A DNA stretch of 64,000 nt from Capsaspora owczarzaki ATCC 30864 (lineage: Eukaryota; Opisthokonta; Filasterea). Below the pieces are notes generated by a model. The model made no database searches and was not told the DNA's origin. It was given only the letters and a program-made list of their open reading frames with translations. The position numbers and the translations under genes were made by a program. Shown here one piece after another: positions 1-9,842 of the stretch; the stretch's first letter is position 1; the number at the start of each line of letters is the position of its first letter. The stretch covers positions 431,337-495,336 of the forward strand of contig NW_011887296.1 of the NCBI RefSeq assembly GCF_000151315.2. The letters run 5' to 3'.

Positions 1-2202
1 TCGCCGGTAATGTAGTAGATGACCTTCTGCTTCTCGGGCATGCGCTCAGTGTACTCCTTGAGGGAGGTGAAGTCGTCGCCAGACTTGGACGAGAAGTAGC
101 GGAGGAGCTCGGCGAGCTTGGCGCGGTTTTGGGAATCTTCGTGGATGCCAAGCTTGAGGTTCTTGCCAAAGTTCTCGTAGAACTTCTTGTAGTCCTCCTT
201 GTCCTCGGCAATCTCGGTGAAGAGCTCGAGGCACTTCTTGATAATGTTCTTCTTGATAACCTTGAGGATCTTGGACTGCTGGAGGGTCTCGCGAGAAATG
301 TTCAGGGGCAAGTCCTCAGAGTCGACAACACCCTTGACAAAGTTGAGGTACTCGGGAATGAGGTCCTCGCAGTTGTCCATGATGAAGACGCGGCGGACGT
401 AGAGCTTGATGTTGTTGGGCTTCTTCTTGTTCTCAAACATGTCGAAGGGCGCGCGCTTGGGAACAAAGAGCAGTGCCTTGAACTCGAGCTGACCCTCAAC
501 CGAGAAGTGCTTGACAGCGAGGTGCTCCTCCCAGTCGTTGGTGAGCTGCTTGTAGAAGGCAGCGTACTCGTCCTTGGTGATGTCGTCGGGGTTGCGAGTC
601 CAGATCGGCTTGGTCTTGTTGAGCTCCTCGAGCTCGAGGACAGACTCCTTGACCTTCTTCTTCTCGGCCTTCTTGCCGTCCTTCTCCTCGTCCTCGACCT
701 CCTCAACGGCGGCCTCGTCGTCCTTCTTCTCGGCAGACTCGTCGTCCTCAATCTCCTTCTCAACCTCCTTCTGGACGTGCAGGTAGATGGGGTAGCCAAT
801 GAACTGCGAGTGCTTCTTGACAATGTCCTTGATGCGCTTCTCCTCGAGGTTCTCGAGCTGGTCCTCCTTGAGGTGGAGAATCATGGCAGAGCCGCGGCCA
901 AGACGGGGGCCGTCAGTGTCGACGGCAATGGTGAACGAGCCACCAGCAGTGGACTCCCAGATGTACTGCTCGTCGTCGTTGTGCTTGGTAATAACGGTCA
1001 CCTTGTCGGCAACAAGGTAGGCAGAGTAGAAACCGACACCAAACTGGCCAATCATGCTAATGTCAGCGCCAGCCTCAAGCGCCTCCATGAACTGCTTGGT
1101 GCCCGAGCGAGCGATCGTGCCGAGGTTGTTGACGAGGTCGGCCTTGGTCATGCCGATACCAGTGTCGCGGATGGTGAGCGTCTTCTTCTCCTTGTCGGGG
1201 ATGAGCTCAATCTTGAGCTCCTTCTGGCTCTCAAGCTTGGACGCGTCAGTGAGCGACTGGTAGCGGATCTTGTCGAGGGCCTGTGTTTCAATGGATGGTG
1301 AAGGGTGAGTGTTGGTTGACATCCAAACGAAATCGAAATCGAAATCGAAGGAGCAAGAAGAAGAAGAAGAACAAGAAAAAAAAAAAAAAAAAAAAGAACG
1401 AAAACTGTGCAAGTGAAACTGAGCAAATCGAGCTGGCACGTGCGGCATTGGTCACGTCGTCTGCCACTCGAACACCAACCACTTGAATAGAAAAGCGAGC
1501 GCAAGAATGCAAACGAAAGCACACCCAGGGGAAAAAAAAAAAAAAGGCAGCAGGAGCAGAAACTCGAAAAAAAAGAAAAACAAAAAAGAGTCACAGAAGG
1601 CGATGGAAGGCCGTGGAAGGAATTGGAAACAACACGAAAACTGTGTTTCTTGGCGATGAGAGCGCGCGTTTGCAGAGCGTCAAAGACCAACCCCCAGGCA
1701 CTCCCCGTTGCCGCGTCATGAAGAAGGAAGCGCGAGTGCGAAATGAAGCGCATTCAGCGCAGGAAAACGCCACCCGAAAGCCAGCAAAAAAAGCAAAAAA
1801 AAAAAGCAAAAAAAAGCACATGGACGATTTCGAGATCTTTCAACCAAACGAGTCGTTCAACAAGCGCACTTACATCCGAGGCGTTCGAGATGAGCTCACG
1901 AAGGTAGATCTCCTTGTTCGAGTAGAACGCGTTGACAATAAGGGACATAAGCTGAGCAATCTGTGTGCAGCAACATCAAGAAAAAAAAATCACAGAATAA
2001 AAAAAAAAAAAAAAAAAAACGTCAGTGTTCAATTTCATCTCGTTTTGCTGCACGGCGCACTTTGCGCGAAGCGTTCAAAGCCGAGCAGTCCATCACTCCA
2101 AAAAACCCCCAGTGTGAAACCAAAACAATGCCAAGCAAGCAAACAACCACATCTCGAAAAGCGAAAGCGCACCTCAGCCTGGAAGTGGTAGGTTTCCGCC
2201 AT
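1..2202 (-). CDS. HSP90: Cytosolic HSP90 molecular chaperone (3' end outside window)
   Basis: ATP-dependent cytosolic chaperone of the GHKL fold. The coding exons I assign are 2173-2202 (10 codons from the ATG), 1874-1960 (29 codons) and 1280 down to 1, which runs off the window. Junctions fall at CAGGCTGAG|GTGCGC and CCTCGGAT|GTAAGT, and they rebuild the family motif [16 protein letters not shown] exactly across the second intron. About 465 residues are visible. They cover the N-terminal ATPase domain ([27 protein letters not shown]), a charged linker rich in E, D and K, and most of the middle domain ([28 protein letters not shown]-type region, LNISRETLQ). There is no signal peptide and the N-terminus is the short cytosolic type, so this is not the ER or mitochondrial paralogue. 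The C-terminal dimerisation region and any MEEVD tail lie beyond position 1. The long open frame on the + strand at 129-1301 is a shadow. Confidence 0.97.
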
Positions 2203-2307
2203 TGTTGTTAGCTGTTTGGAAAAAAAAACGAAACAAAAATTGGAGTGAGGATGAATGGAGAAAATGCTTGTTTTGGATGGCTTTTCTTTAAAAACCGCTC
2301 TCAGCAT

Positions 2308-2322
2308 GGAAGCGTCTAGAAG
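2308..2322 (-). promoter_or_regulatory. Three-unit heat-shock-element-like site upstream of HSP90
   Basis: The 15 bases read as three adjoining 5-bp HSF units. GGAAG matches nGAAn, CGTCT is nTTCn with one mismatch, and AGAAG matches nGAAn. The site lies about 106 bp upstream of the HSP90 ATG at 2202. Alternating GAA/TTC units are the known HSF1 binding pattern. Function is inferred from position and pattern. Confidence 0.5.
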
Positions 2323-2392
2323 CCCCGCGCTTTTGTTTTGTTTGATTTTGTGTGCGGAAGAATCGAGACCAACACAGCCAAAAGCCGTCCAC

Positions 2393-2402
2393 CTTCAAGA
2401 AT
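2393..2402 (-). promoter_or_regulatory. Two-unit heat-shock-element-like site upstream of HSP90
   Basis: CTTCA followed by AGAAT forms a perfect nTTCn-nGAAn pair, about 190 bp upstream of the HSP90 start codon and 70 bp from the three-unit site at 2308. A two-unit site alone occurs often by chance. The pairing with the nearby site makes it worth listing. Confidence 0.35.
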
Positions 2403-2652
2403 AGCAATGGTCGAGTTTGGAGAAAGAGGTGGAACAAAATGGAACAAAATGTCCAAAAGCAAGAACAACATCGGATTGTCAATTGCACAGTGCACAAACT
2501 CGCACGCCCACGAATGGACGGCAGAAAAAAAACCTCACAACAACGACACCACAACGACGCACAACCAGCAGGAAATACGGACGCAAAGCCATGCAAGAGG
2601 GAGACCAGAAACGAACAAAATATCAAATCAGTCGTCTGCTGTCATCTGCCGT

Positions 2653-5274
2653 TTACTTGCTTGCAGCGGGCACTGGCGCCCAGAAAGGCTCCTTGTCTGC
2701 TTGTGCCACGAGCTGCTTGACGGACTCGTAGGTGGCGGAAAAGTCTGCGTTGACCACCGTCGCGTCAAAGAAGAAGCCAACGTTGCGGTCGATGCGGTCG
2801 CTGGCCTTGACGACTTCTTGGAGCTTCTCCTTGGCAATCTCGGGGTTCTTTTTTGCCAAGACATCTGTGTTGGATGTTTGGGTTGGCACCACAATGAGAA
2901 AAAGTCAATACCAACAACAACCACACAGACACAAAAAAAAAAAATCAAACATCCCAACGAAAAGCGCAAAACGTACCAACAGATGGGGGCTGCACAAACA
3001 GCACAAACGGGTAAGGCTTGATGAGCTGGAGCTGTCCAAGGGCATGGGGATGCACCTCGAGCAGGACAGTCTTGCCGGCATCGATAAGCTTTTGGACCGA
3101 TGAGACGTGCGTGCCATACAAGTTGTCCTTGTACTCGCCATGCTCAATGAACTTCTTCTCAGCAATGTCCTTGGTCATGACATCCTTGCTCGAGAAGTAG
3201 TATTCGCGGCCTTCCTGTTCGTTCTCTCGAGGTGCGCGGGAAGTGTCTGTTCAAAGCGAAATCAAATGCAAGTTGAGTGAAGAGTGCAAAGCAGAGCACG
3301 CAACCAAACAAAAAAAGGGGGGGGGGGCGAGACTCACGAGGAACAACAGTGGACAGCTGGCCAGAGAATTCGCCCAACAGCTTGCGACGGATTTCGCTCT
3401 TGCCAACACCATCCGTGCCAACAATGACGAATGGTCGCTTGCGGCCAGCGGCCGGCTGTTGCAGCTCCACAGTCTCGTAGAAGCCGAGGTTGCCAGTTTC
3501 GTCGACTAAGCGGGAGAGCAACCAAAAGTGTGCGTGAGAATCATCGACAGCCATTGGAAAAAAAAAAAAAACCACCCAACAACAAAAAAGTGCTCCTTCC
3601 CCACCACCCCGAAAAAACACTCACCGTCCTTCGACTTGGAGGTGGCAATATACATGGACTGGTTGCGCATGGCAAGGGCTTTGCTGTCCTTCTTGCGGAA
3701 GCTGGCGTTCGAGTCAGAGCCATCGTCGTCGCCGCCGGCGCCGTTGGCAGCCGCAGAGTCGCGCGATTGGGCGTTGCGCAGGGCAATGACCTTGGCCCGT
3801 CGGACCTCCTGCAGGGGGAGCGAAGGAATGAGGCCAATCTTGGTGGTGCCATATCGGCGCGCTTGCCACCAGTTCTCGTCGTCCATATTGAGGATTTCGA
3901 GCACCTCGCGACGCTTGAAGGCGAGCATCGCGTCCACGCAGGGGGTGAGCTCGTCCTTGGCGGGGACGTACTCAAACTGCGCGCGCACAGTGCGCTTGAT
4001 CTCAAGCGGAGGCGGCGTTGGGCCGTTGTCTGTCTGCGCCGAACGCAGTCGGAACGACACAATGCCCGTCGCGCCCTTGATGAGCGAAACAACCTGTTCC
4101 ACCGACTTTTTAGAAATGTCCTGGTCGTTGACGGCCAGAATCTCGTCACCGGGCGTCAGCAGACCACTGTTAGCAGCAGCGCCGCCAAGCATGAGACGCG
4201 CAACATAGATGCGGCCGTTCACCTCGGCGACCGTGGCGCCGAACGACTGACCGACATTCTTTTCGATGCGGACTGTCTTGATCGGAACCTCGGCGGGNNN
4301 NNNNNNNNNNNNNNNNNNNNNNNNNNNNNNNNNNNNNNNNNNNNNNNNNNNNNNNNNNNNNNNNNNNNNNNNNNNNNNNNNNNNNNNNNNNNNNNNNGCA
4401 GCACAGAGCAGCGCGCGGAGCAGCAGGAGTGACAGTCTTTACCACAGCAGCAACAGGGGCGGCAACGACAGCAGCAGCAGCAGCGACAGGAGCGGCAACA
4501 GCAACCGGGGCGGGAGCGGGAGCGGGAACGGGTGCAGGTGCAGGTGCAGGTGCAGGCGTGGGAATGACAATCGGAGTCGGGACGGCAGAGATGCGCTTGC
4601 TCTCCGCGGGCACGTCAGCAATCTGAATAATGATGCGGGGCTTGCTGGTGTCGGCCGTAAAGTCCTTGTTGGCGATCTTGTCGTGCGCCATGACAGCCGA
4701 CAGGAACTGGGGCGTGCTGAGCAGCGCACGCACCGCTTCGATCTGCGCGCCAGACTTGCCTGCAAGCGTCTCGGTCAAAAAGTCCTTGACGAGCGTGAGC
4801 GCGTTGTTGGTCGACGGAGCCAGGCTCTGCTTGCCATGCGCGCCGACCTGCTGGTGGATGTCGTACAGCGCCTGGAAGCGAGGGCTGGTCAGGTGCGACT
4901 TGAGCGAGGCCTCGTCCACGCCACCCAACTGGCCCTTGTACTGGTCGAGGAGGGCGACCACGGCCGTGAGCGAGTTTTCTGTGTCAGGATTTTTTTCAAG
5001 CGGAAGATGAGCGCAAGAATCAAAATGACAAAAAAAAAAAAAAAGACAAAAAAAGGCAAAAATTTAAATCAAAAAAAAAAAAAAAGCGGTTGGAATGATA
5101 AAAAGAAAAAAGAAAAAAAAAAAAAAGGCCCCAACGCAACCTCGTGTGAACGAACGAGACATCGACAGCAACGATGGGGTCTGCCACAAAGTGAACAACC
5201 AGCAATTTGCAGCAAGAGCGGGCACACGCGGCGTCGCTCGAGGAGTGGATTCAAGACGCGATCCCTGCCAAAAA

Positions 5275-5306
<32 letters not shown>

Positions 5307-5920
5307 GGATTTGGATTTTTTTTTTTTTTTTTTTTTGTTTTGTGCTCGACTGTTTGGGAAAAACCGCATTGCGGGACGCATCGTGCCGATGGAAGAGCGA
5401 AAAGAGCGATGACACAACAGCGCCCGACTTTGCTCCCTCCGACTCTCGTTCGAGGCGCTCCATCGGCCCGCGGATGCTCGTTCAACGTGAATGTGGGGCG
5501 TGATTGGATTTTTTTTTTTTTTGTGTGTGTTGCTGGGATTGCATTGAGCCAAGACGCGAGATCTCGCTTTTGCTGCGCCGCGCTCTCCCACCGACAGTGG
5601 CCAACAGAGCCCCACTTTCCCGAGAGACTCAAGAGCGAGCAGTCTACCACAGTCCGTGGTGGATGGTCGTCGATGTTGCTCTAGGGCAGCGATGGGGAAA
5701 GAAAAAAAGGCAGCCAACGAAAAAAAAAAAAAAAAAAAAACGAGAAAAAAAAAAAAGCCGGCTAGACTGCGGCGGCGAAATGTTGCTCCGCCCTGACGAC
5801 GCGCACTTGTTCAGCAGCACTCGCGCACTGCTCACGACGAGGAGCGATGCCGAGGCGATCGAGTGGTGCAGGGGATCGCGAGCGCGAGGAAGGCACCAGA
5901 GCACACTCACCTTGAGACAT
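2653..5920 (-). CDS. MAGUK scaffold, p55/MPP type (L27-PDZ-SH3-guanylate kinase)
   Basis: Membrane-associated scaffold of the p55/MPP branch. Exons: 5911-5920 (only ATGTCTCAAG), 3625-4978 (contains the N gap), 3338-3505, 2977-3246 and 2653-2864. They give about 638 residues plus whatever the gap hides. In order I see one or two L27 repeats just after the start (VVALLDQYKGQL, then TPQFLSAVMAHDKIA), an Ala/Pro linker, a PDZ domain (GQSFGATVAEV, AANSGLLTPGDEILAVNDQD), an SH3 domain (VRAQFEYVPAKDELTPC, DDENWWQARRYG, GLIPS), a hook region and a guanylate kinase-like domain (VIVGTDGVGKSEIRRKLL, VPHTSRAPRENEQEGREYYF, HPHALGQL). The SH3 and GK parts closely match animal MPPs. The frame differs by one across the gap, as expected for unknown missing length. 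The 932-bp first intron is full of homopolymers. Likely role: organising cortical membrane complexes. Confidence 0.9.
4298..4397. other. Assembly gap of 100 Ns inside a MAGUK exon
   Basis: Exactly 100 Ns, the usual placeholder for a gap of unknown size. It falls between the Ala/Pro-rich linker after L27 and the start of the PDZ domain. The flanks encode low-complexity alanine and proline codons, the likely reason assembly failed. Reading frame cannot be carried across. Confidence 0.95.
5278..5336. repeat. Two poly-T tracts in the first MAGUK intron
   Basis: A run of 29 T (5278-5306) is followed closely by a run of 21 T (5316-5336). Further A runs of 14-18 bases occur nearby at about 5032-5125 and 5720-5755. 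All lie within the intron 4979-5910. On the gene's sense strand the two T runs are A tracts. Confidence 0.9.
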
Positions 5921-6568
5921 TGTGACTTTTGAATTCAAAGAGAAAGAAAAAAAAAAGCAAAAAAAATGAATGATTTTTTGGTTTTTGAAAAAGCGCAAAA
6001 CCCCCCCCCCCAATGATGTGATGTTGTCTCACTCGTGAGCTTTTGGGTCGGGATGGAGCAACATGCGAGTGCCATTGCGATTTTGCGACATGGTTGGACC
6101 AGGAGAGCTGTCGGCTGATTCAGAAGAGCGAGAGCGAGAGACGTGTTTTTTTTTTTTTTTTTTTTTTGGGTTGACAGTCGACCAAATTTGGCTCGTCTGC
6201 AGACATCACTGCTCAAAGCACGAGGGACACCTCAGCTCCTGAGCCTCAGAATACAACAACCCTTGCTCGAATCGAGTAACTTTCAACTTGTTTATTTTTG
6301 TTTTGTTTTTGTCGTTTTGTACGACCTCGAACATTTTGTCAAAAATCGTAAAAAAAAAAATAAAAAAAAATTCACAGCTTGGATTTCTCACCCGGCAAAT
6401 CACACAAAAGGGGGTGATCGCGGTGGCCGTGCAAAAACCAAACCACCAGCAGCTGTAGAGCATGGAGGGTTAGACATCAAGTGTCTGTCAAAAGTAGCAG
6501 CACAACACACATCCAAAACAACCGAAAAAACACAAAAGAAGACAAAAGAGAAGACAAGGGCTCGGACT
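5921..6568. other. Spacer between MAGUK 5' end and eIF1 3' end
   Basis: 648 bp between two minus-strand genes. It should contain the MAGUK promoter and the eIF1 3' UTR. I see runs of T near 6147, C near 6001 and A near 6350, and no conserved coding exon or RNA gene. Confidence 0.6.
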
Positions 6569-7661
6569 TTAGAAACCGTGGACCTTGAGCTGCTCCTTCT
6601 TGGCAAGATCAAACTTGACAAGGAATTCGCAAATGCTGTTACGCTGATCGCCTTGAAGTTGGATGACTTCGCCGTACTCGGGATGCTCGACAATGGTGCC
6701 GTTGCAGGCAAACTCCTTCTTAAACGCCTTGACCAACTTCTTCTTGTCAAACTCCTCGCCAACGCCTTGGACAGTGGTCAGTGTCTTGCGGCCGTTACGC
6801 TGCTGGATGCGGATGTGAATGTAGTTGCCGCCAGGCGCGTCCTCGCTCTGGTCGTTTGCAAAGGGGTCTGCCAACACGAAAACAAACAAAACAGAACAAC
6901 AACAAAAAGAAAAAAAAAGTGAGTGCCAGTTGCCAACAAAGAATCACAAAGACAAGCAAATGAGGATGGTTTGCGGCATTAGAGCTGAAAAAGGCGGAAA
7001 AGGCTGAAAAGGCTCACATAAAAAAAAAAAAAAAAAAGCCCAATGCAAACTTCATAGAAAAAAAAAGAAAAAAAAAGAAAAGTGAAAAGCGTGTCGCAAT
7101 CATCGTCGTAGACATCCAGACATCCAGTTCGGGAACAGCGGTGCTCATCAGCCAAAGGCAAATGCTATCACAAAAGCACCCCACCACGCCACAAACCACC
7201 AAGCACCCCTTTCTGTTATCGATCAGTGATAGACGAACAAGGAGAAAAAAAAAAAAAAAAAAGAAGCGAAAAAAAAAAAAAAAGCTTCCTGTTCTCGGTC
7301 TTCGACACAGAGAGCGTCATCGTGTCAGCAGCGAGTCGCTCGGCGTCGCTGTTCGAATAGAGACGAAGAGGGCGTCGTTGTTGACAACGGAGGCGGAACA
7401 AGGCAGACCGTCGCACACTTGCAGCGACGGTGAGCTCGGGCTGAACGACCAGAACAAGGACGACGACACATGCTGGCGCAAAAACGAAACGACACACGAG
7501 CCGCCCGTCCGTTCGGTGTCCCATCCAATGAACACAGCAAAGTGACAGCGACATGCATCCGAAAGGCCCAATGACGGAGCACGAAGGGGGGGGGGCGAGC
7601 CGGAGGATGGGAAGAGCTTCTTACCGAGCCGCGAAGGCACAAAGTTCTGGATAGTTGCCAT
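6569..7661 (-). CDS. eIF1: Translation initiation factor eIF1 (SUI1 family)
   Basis: Small 40S-binding factor that keeps the scanning preinitiation complex open and enforces AUG selection. Two exons: 7625-7661 (12 codons plus one base, ending CTCG|GTAAGA) and 6569-6867, giving 111 residues, close to the usual length of about 110. The product starts MATIQNFVPSRLDPFAND. It carries the SUI1 core: IHIRIQQRNGRKTLTTVQG, the KKLVKAFKKEFACNGT block, EHPEYGEVIQLQGDQR, and the ending EQLKVHGF found in animal and plant eIF1. The junction rebuilds the Asp of the DPFA motif. The 757-bp intron contains several A runs. Confidence 0.96.
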
Positions 7662-7924
7662 GTTGAAAGACTGAGCACCTAAGGTATGGTTCAAATTTGG
7701 AATGAAAACGGTCGAGATACTTGGTCAAGTCTAGGACCGAGCGGGGATGGGTGGGAAGGGAGAAAGGAAGGCGACGACCGTACCAACACCGCGCAAATCC
7801 CCAACACCACAACGACGAGCTGCAACAACGATGAAGAGGATTAATGGGGTTATTCTGAACAACAAAGAATCGAGCAATGACATCCAAGGAAACCAAGAAA
7901 CACAAAACAACAAGAGCGCTTTCA

Positions 7925-9439
7925 TTAGCTGTGGCCGTACACAACGTTTGCCAATTCCGCTTGCTTCTCTTGTGTGCAGGGAGCAAGATACTTTCGGCGT
8001 TGCGCGGAATCAGCAGCGAGATACTGGCGCAGGACATTGGCAATTCGTCCGGATGCTGCGCCATCACCAAAGACGTTCTGGCCTTTGATGCGTTGGTGAT
8101 ACTCGACCAAGTTGTCAATCACGTTCTGCGTGTCGCTGACAACGCGATCCTCGTTCGTGCCAGCAAGCCGGACGGTGCCTGCGTAGACACCCTCAGGACG
8201 CTCAGTTGTTTGACGCAGCAGCACGACCGGCTTGCCGATGGACACGGCCTCTTCTTGCAGGCCGCCCGAGTCGCTGAGAACGATGGTGACCTCCTGGAGA
8301 AGATAGGTCAGGACGTCATAGTCGAGCGGGTCGGTCAGCGTGATGCGGTCGACATTCTTCAAGTGCGCGAAAACCACTTTCTGCACGTTCGGATTGAGAT
8401 GCACGGGGAACACAACGCGCACGACGGGGTTGTCTTCCACAATGCGCTTGACGGCGCGGCAGATCGACTCCAGCGGCTCCCCAAGGTTCTCTCGCCGATG
8501 GCTGGTTACGAGAATGATCACAGGCGGAGCGTCGTTGACATCGCACGCACCGCCGGTGCAGGTCTGCAGCTGGGCAATGAGGCGGCGCGCCGCAGCGGGC
8601 GGGTCGGCGTTCAACCGCGCCAGCACGGCGTCCACGCCCGTGTTGCCGGTGACAACAATGTTTCGCGCACACGTGTTTTCCCGCCGAATGGCTTCTGCAG
8701 CGTATTCTGTGGGCGCAAAGTGGAACGTGGCAAACGAATCGATTGCGCGACGGTTCATCTCCTCAGGGAATGGGTGGTTGAAGTCGAACGACCGCAGCCC
8801 CGCCTCGACGTGGGCCACTGGGACGCGCTCGTAGTAGGCTGCCGTGGCGCACGCAAGTGCAGTCGACGTGTCTCCTTGCACCAGGACCACCTCGGGCCTC
8901 AGCGACGCAATGACGGCGGTCGACTGCGCGACCACGGCGGCGAACAGCGCGCCCAGATTCTGGTTGTGCTGCATGACACTGAGGCCGAGATCAATCTTGA
9001 GGTCAAAGCCGCGCAGTGTCTGCGCAAGCATTTCCCTATGCTGGCCAGTGCTCACCACGATCGTGTCGAATACGTGGCTGTTGACCGAGTTCTCCTGCAT
9101 CTCGTGCACGAGCGGTGCCATTTTGATCACTTCCGGCCGCGTGCCCACAAACACGAGTGCCAGCGGTCGCCGTCTCGCCTGGTTCTGCCGATGTTGGGCA
9201 AGCTGGTGCAGCTGGGCAGCGAGTGCAGCCGGCAGGGGCGAGACTGCGTCCCCGGAAGCGCCGGGCTGCTGCTCCGAGAGCTGGACGTCGACGTTGTCGG
9301 GGGCGGGATTTCCGAGTTTCCAGCCATTGAGGCCCGTGCTGGACGACAAGAGCGCCAGTGCGACAACCAGCTCAAGCATAAACACCAACGCCAGCACGGT
9401 TGGTTTGCGCACGAAAGGGGGCAGTCGAAAGCTGGGCAT
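7925..9439 (-). CDS. Non-hydrolysing UDP-N-acetylglucosamine 2-epimerase with N-terminal membrane anchor
   Basis: Single exon, 504 residues from the ATG at 9439. The open frame extends 12 codons further upstream only through a TTG. The catalytic domain (about residue 95 to 480) matches bacterial WecB/MnaA enzymes that interconvert UDP-GlcNAc and UDP-ManNAc: VGTRPEVIKMAPLV, STGQHREML, VLVQGDTSTALA, HVEAGLRSFD, EEMNRRAIDS, VTGNTGVDAV, TSHRRENLG, FPVHLNPNV, SDSGGLQEEA, GKPVVLLRQTTERPEG. The GTRPE signature is that of the non-hydrolysing class. Animal GNE, the hydrolysing kinase fusion, has a different motif, and no ROK kinase domain follows. Unlike bacterial forms it begins with a short basic tail and one hydrophobic segment (LALVFMLELVVALALL, about residues 17-32), so it looks like a type II membrane protein, perhaps of the Golgi or ER. 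The lack of introns and the bacterial motif pattern suggest ancestral transfer from bacteria. Confidence 0.93.
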   Translation of the reverse strand: MPSFRLPPFVRKPTVLALVFMLELVVALALLSSSTGLNGWKLGNPAPDNVDVQLSEQQPGASGDAVSPLPAALAAQLHQLAQHRQNQARRRPLALVFVGTRPEVIKMAPLVHEMQENSVNSHVFDTIVVSTGQHREMLAQTLRGFDLKIDLGLSVMQHNQNLGALFAAVVAQSTAVIASLRPEVVLVQGDTSTALACATAAYYERVPVAHVEAGLRSFDFNHPFPEEMNRRAIDSFATFHFAPTEYAAEAIRRENTCARNIVVTGNTGVDAVLARLNADPPAAARRLIAQLQTCTGGACDVNDAPPVIILVTSHRRENLGEPLESICRAVKRIVEDNPVVRVVFPVHLNPNVQKVVFAHLKNVDRITLTDPLDYDVLTYLLQEVTIVLSDSGGLQEEAVSIGKPVVLLRQTTERPEGVYAGTVRLAGTNEDRVVSDTQNVIDNLVEYHQRIKGQNVFGDGAASGRIANVLRQYLAADSAQRRKYLAPCTQEKQAELANVVYGHS

Positions 9440-9842
9440 GGTGGTGGAGCAGCTCTTCAGGGAGCAAGAGAGCAAGAAACAAATGGAAATGAGGGGACTG
9501 GCCTATGCTATGCAAAAAGCAATCACATCATCAACAATGGAGCGGGGGTGCGAGAATGAGAAAAGGTGTATCGAATACAAATGAACACTCCCGAAAGGCG
9601 GGAGAAGAGAAGGAAGCACCGAAAAAAAAAAAAAAAAAAAAACTAGCGAACGAGACCAACAGGACCCACATCACTGCGATGAATTGAACCAGTCAACCAA
9701 AGCGTGTGAAGAGGCAAGGGGGCTTGGCAAAGCAATGAAGACCCACCAAACAAACGAAAAGCAAGAATCACAAACGAATTGCGAACACACACAACAACAA
9801 CAACAAAAAAAACAAACAACAAAAACAAAATCAAGTCTGCTT
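9440..9842. other. Spacer between epimerase 5' end and RRN3 3' end
   Basis: 403 bp with an A run at about 9620-9640 and A/C-rich low-complexity sequence near 9785-9835. No coding exon or RNA gene seen. Confidence 0.6.

Larger units (their letters stand above)
2203..2652. other. Spacer: HSP90 promoter and MAGUK 3' flank
   Basis: This 450-bp stretch separates the HSP90 start from the MAGUK stop, with both genes on the minus strand. Apart from the heat-shock-like elements I see no coding signal. The sequence is A-rich and has no conserved peptide in any frame. Confidence 0.6.

Noticed and set aside
129-1301. 390-codon Leu/Val-rich open frame on the + strand
   Set aside because: It is the exact antisense of the HSP90 exon. 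Its composition is the complement of the HSP90 charged codons, and it matches no family.
7877-9559. 560-codon + strand open frame opposite the epimerase
   Set aside because: Shadow of the epimerase, which has every catalytic motif on the other strand.
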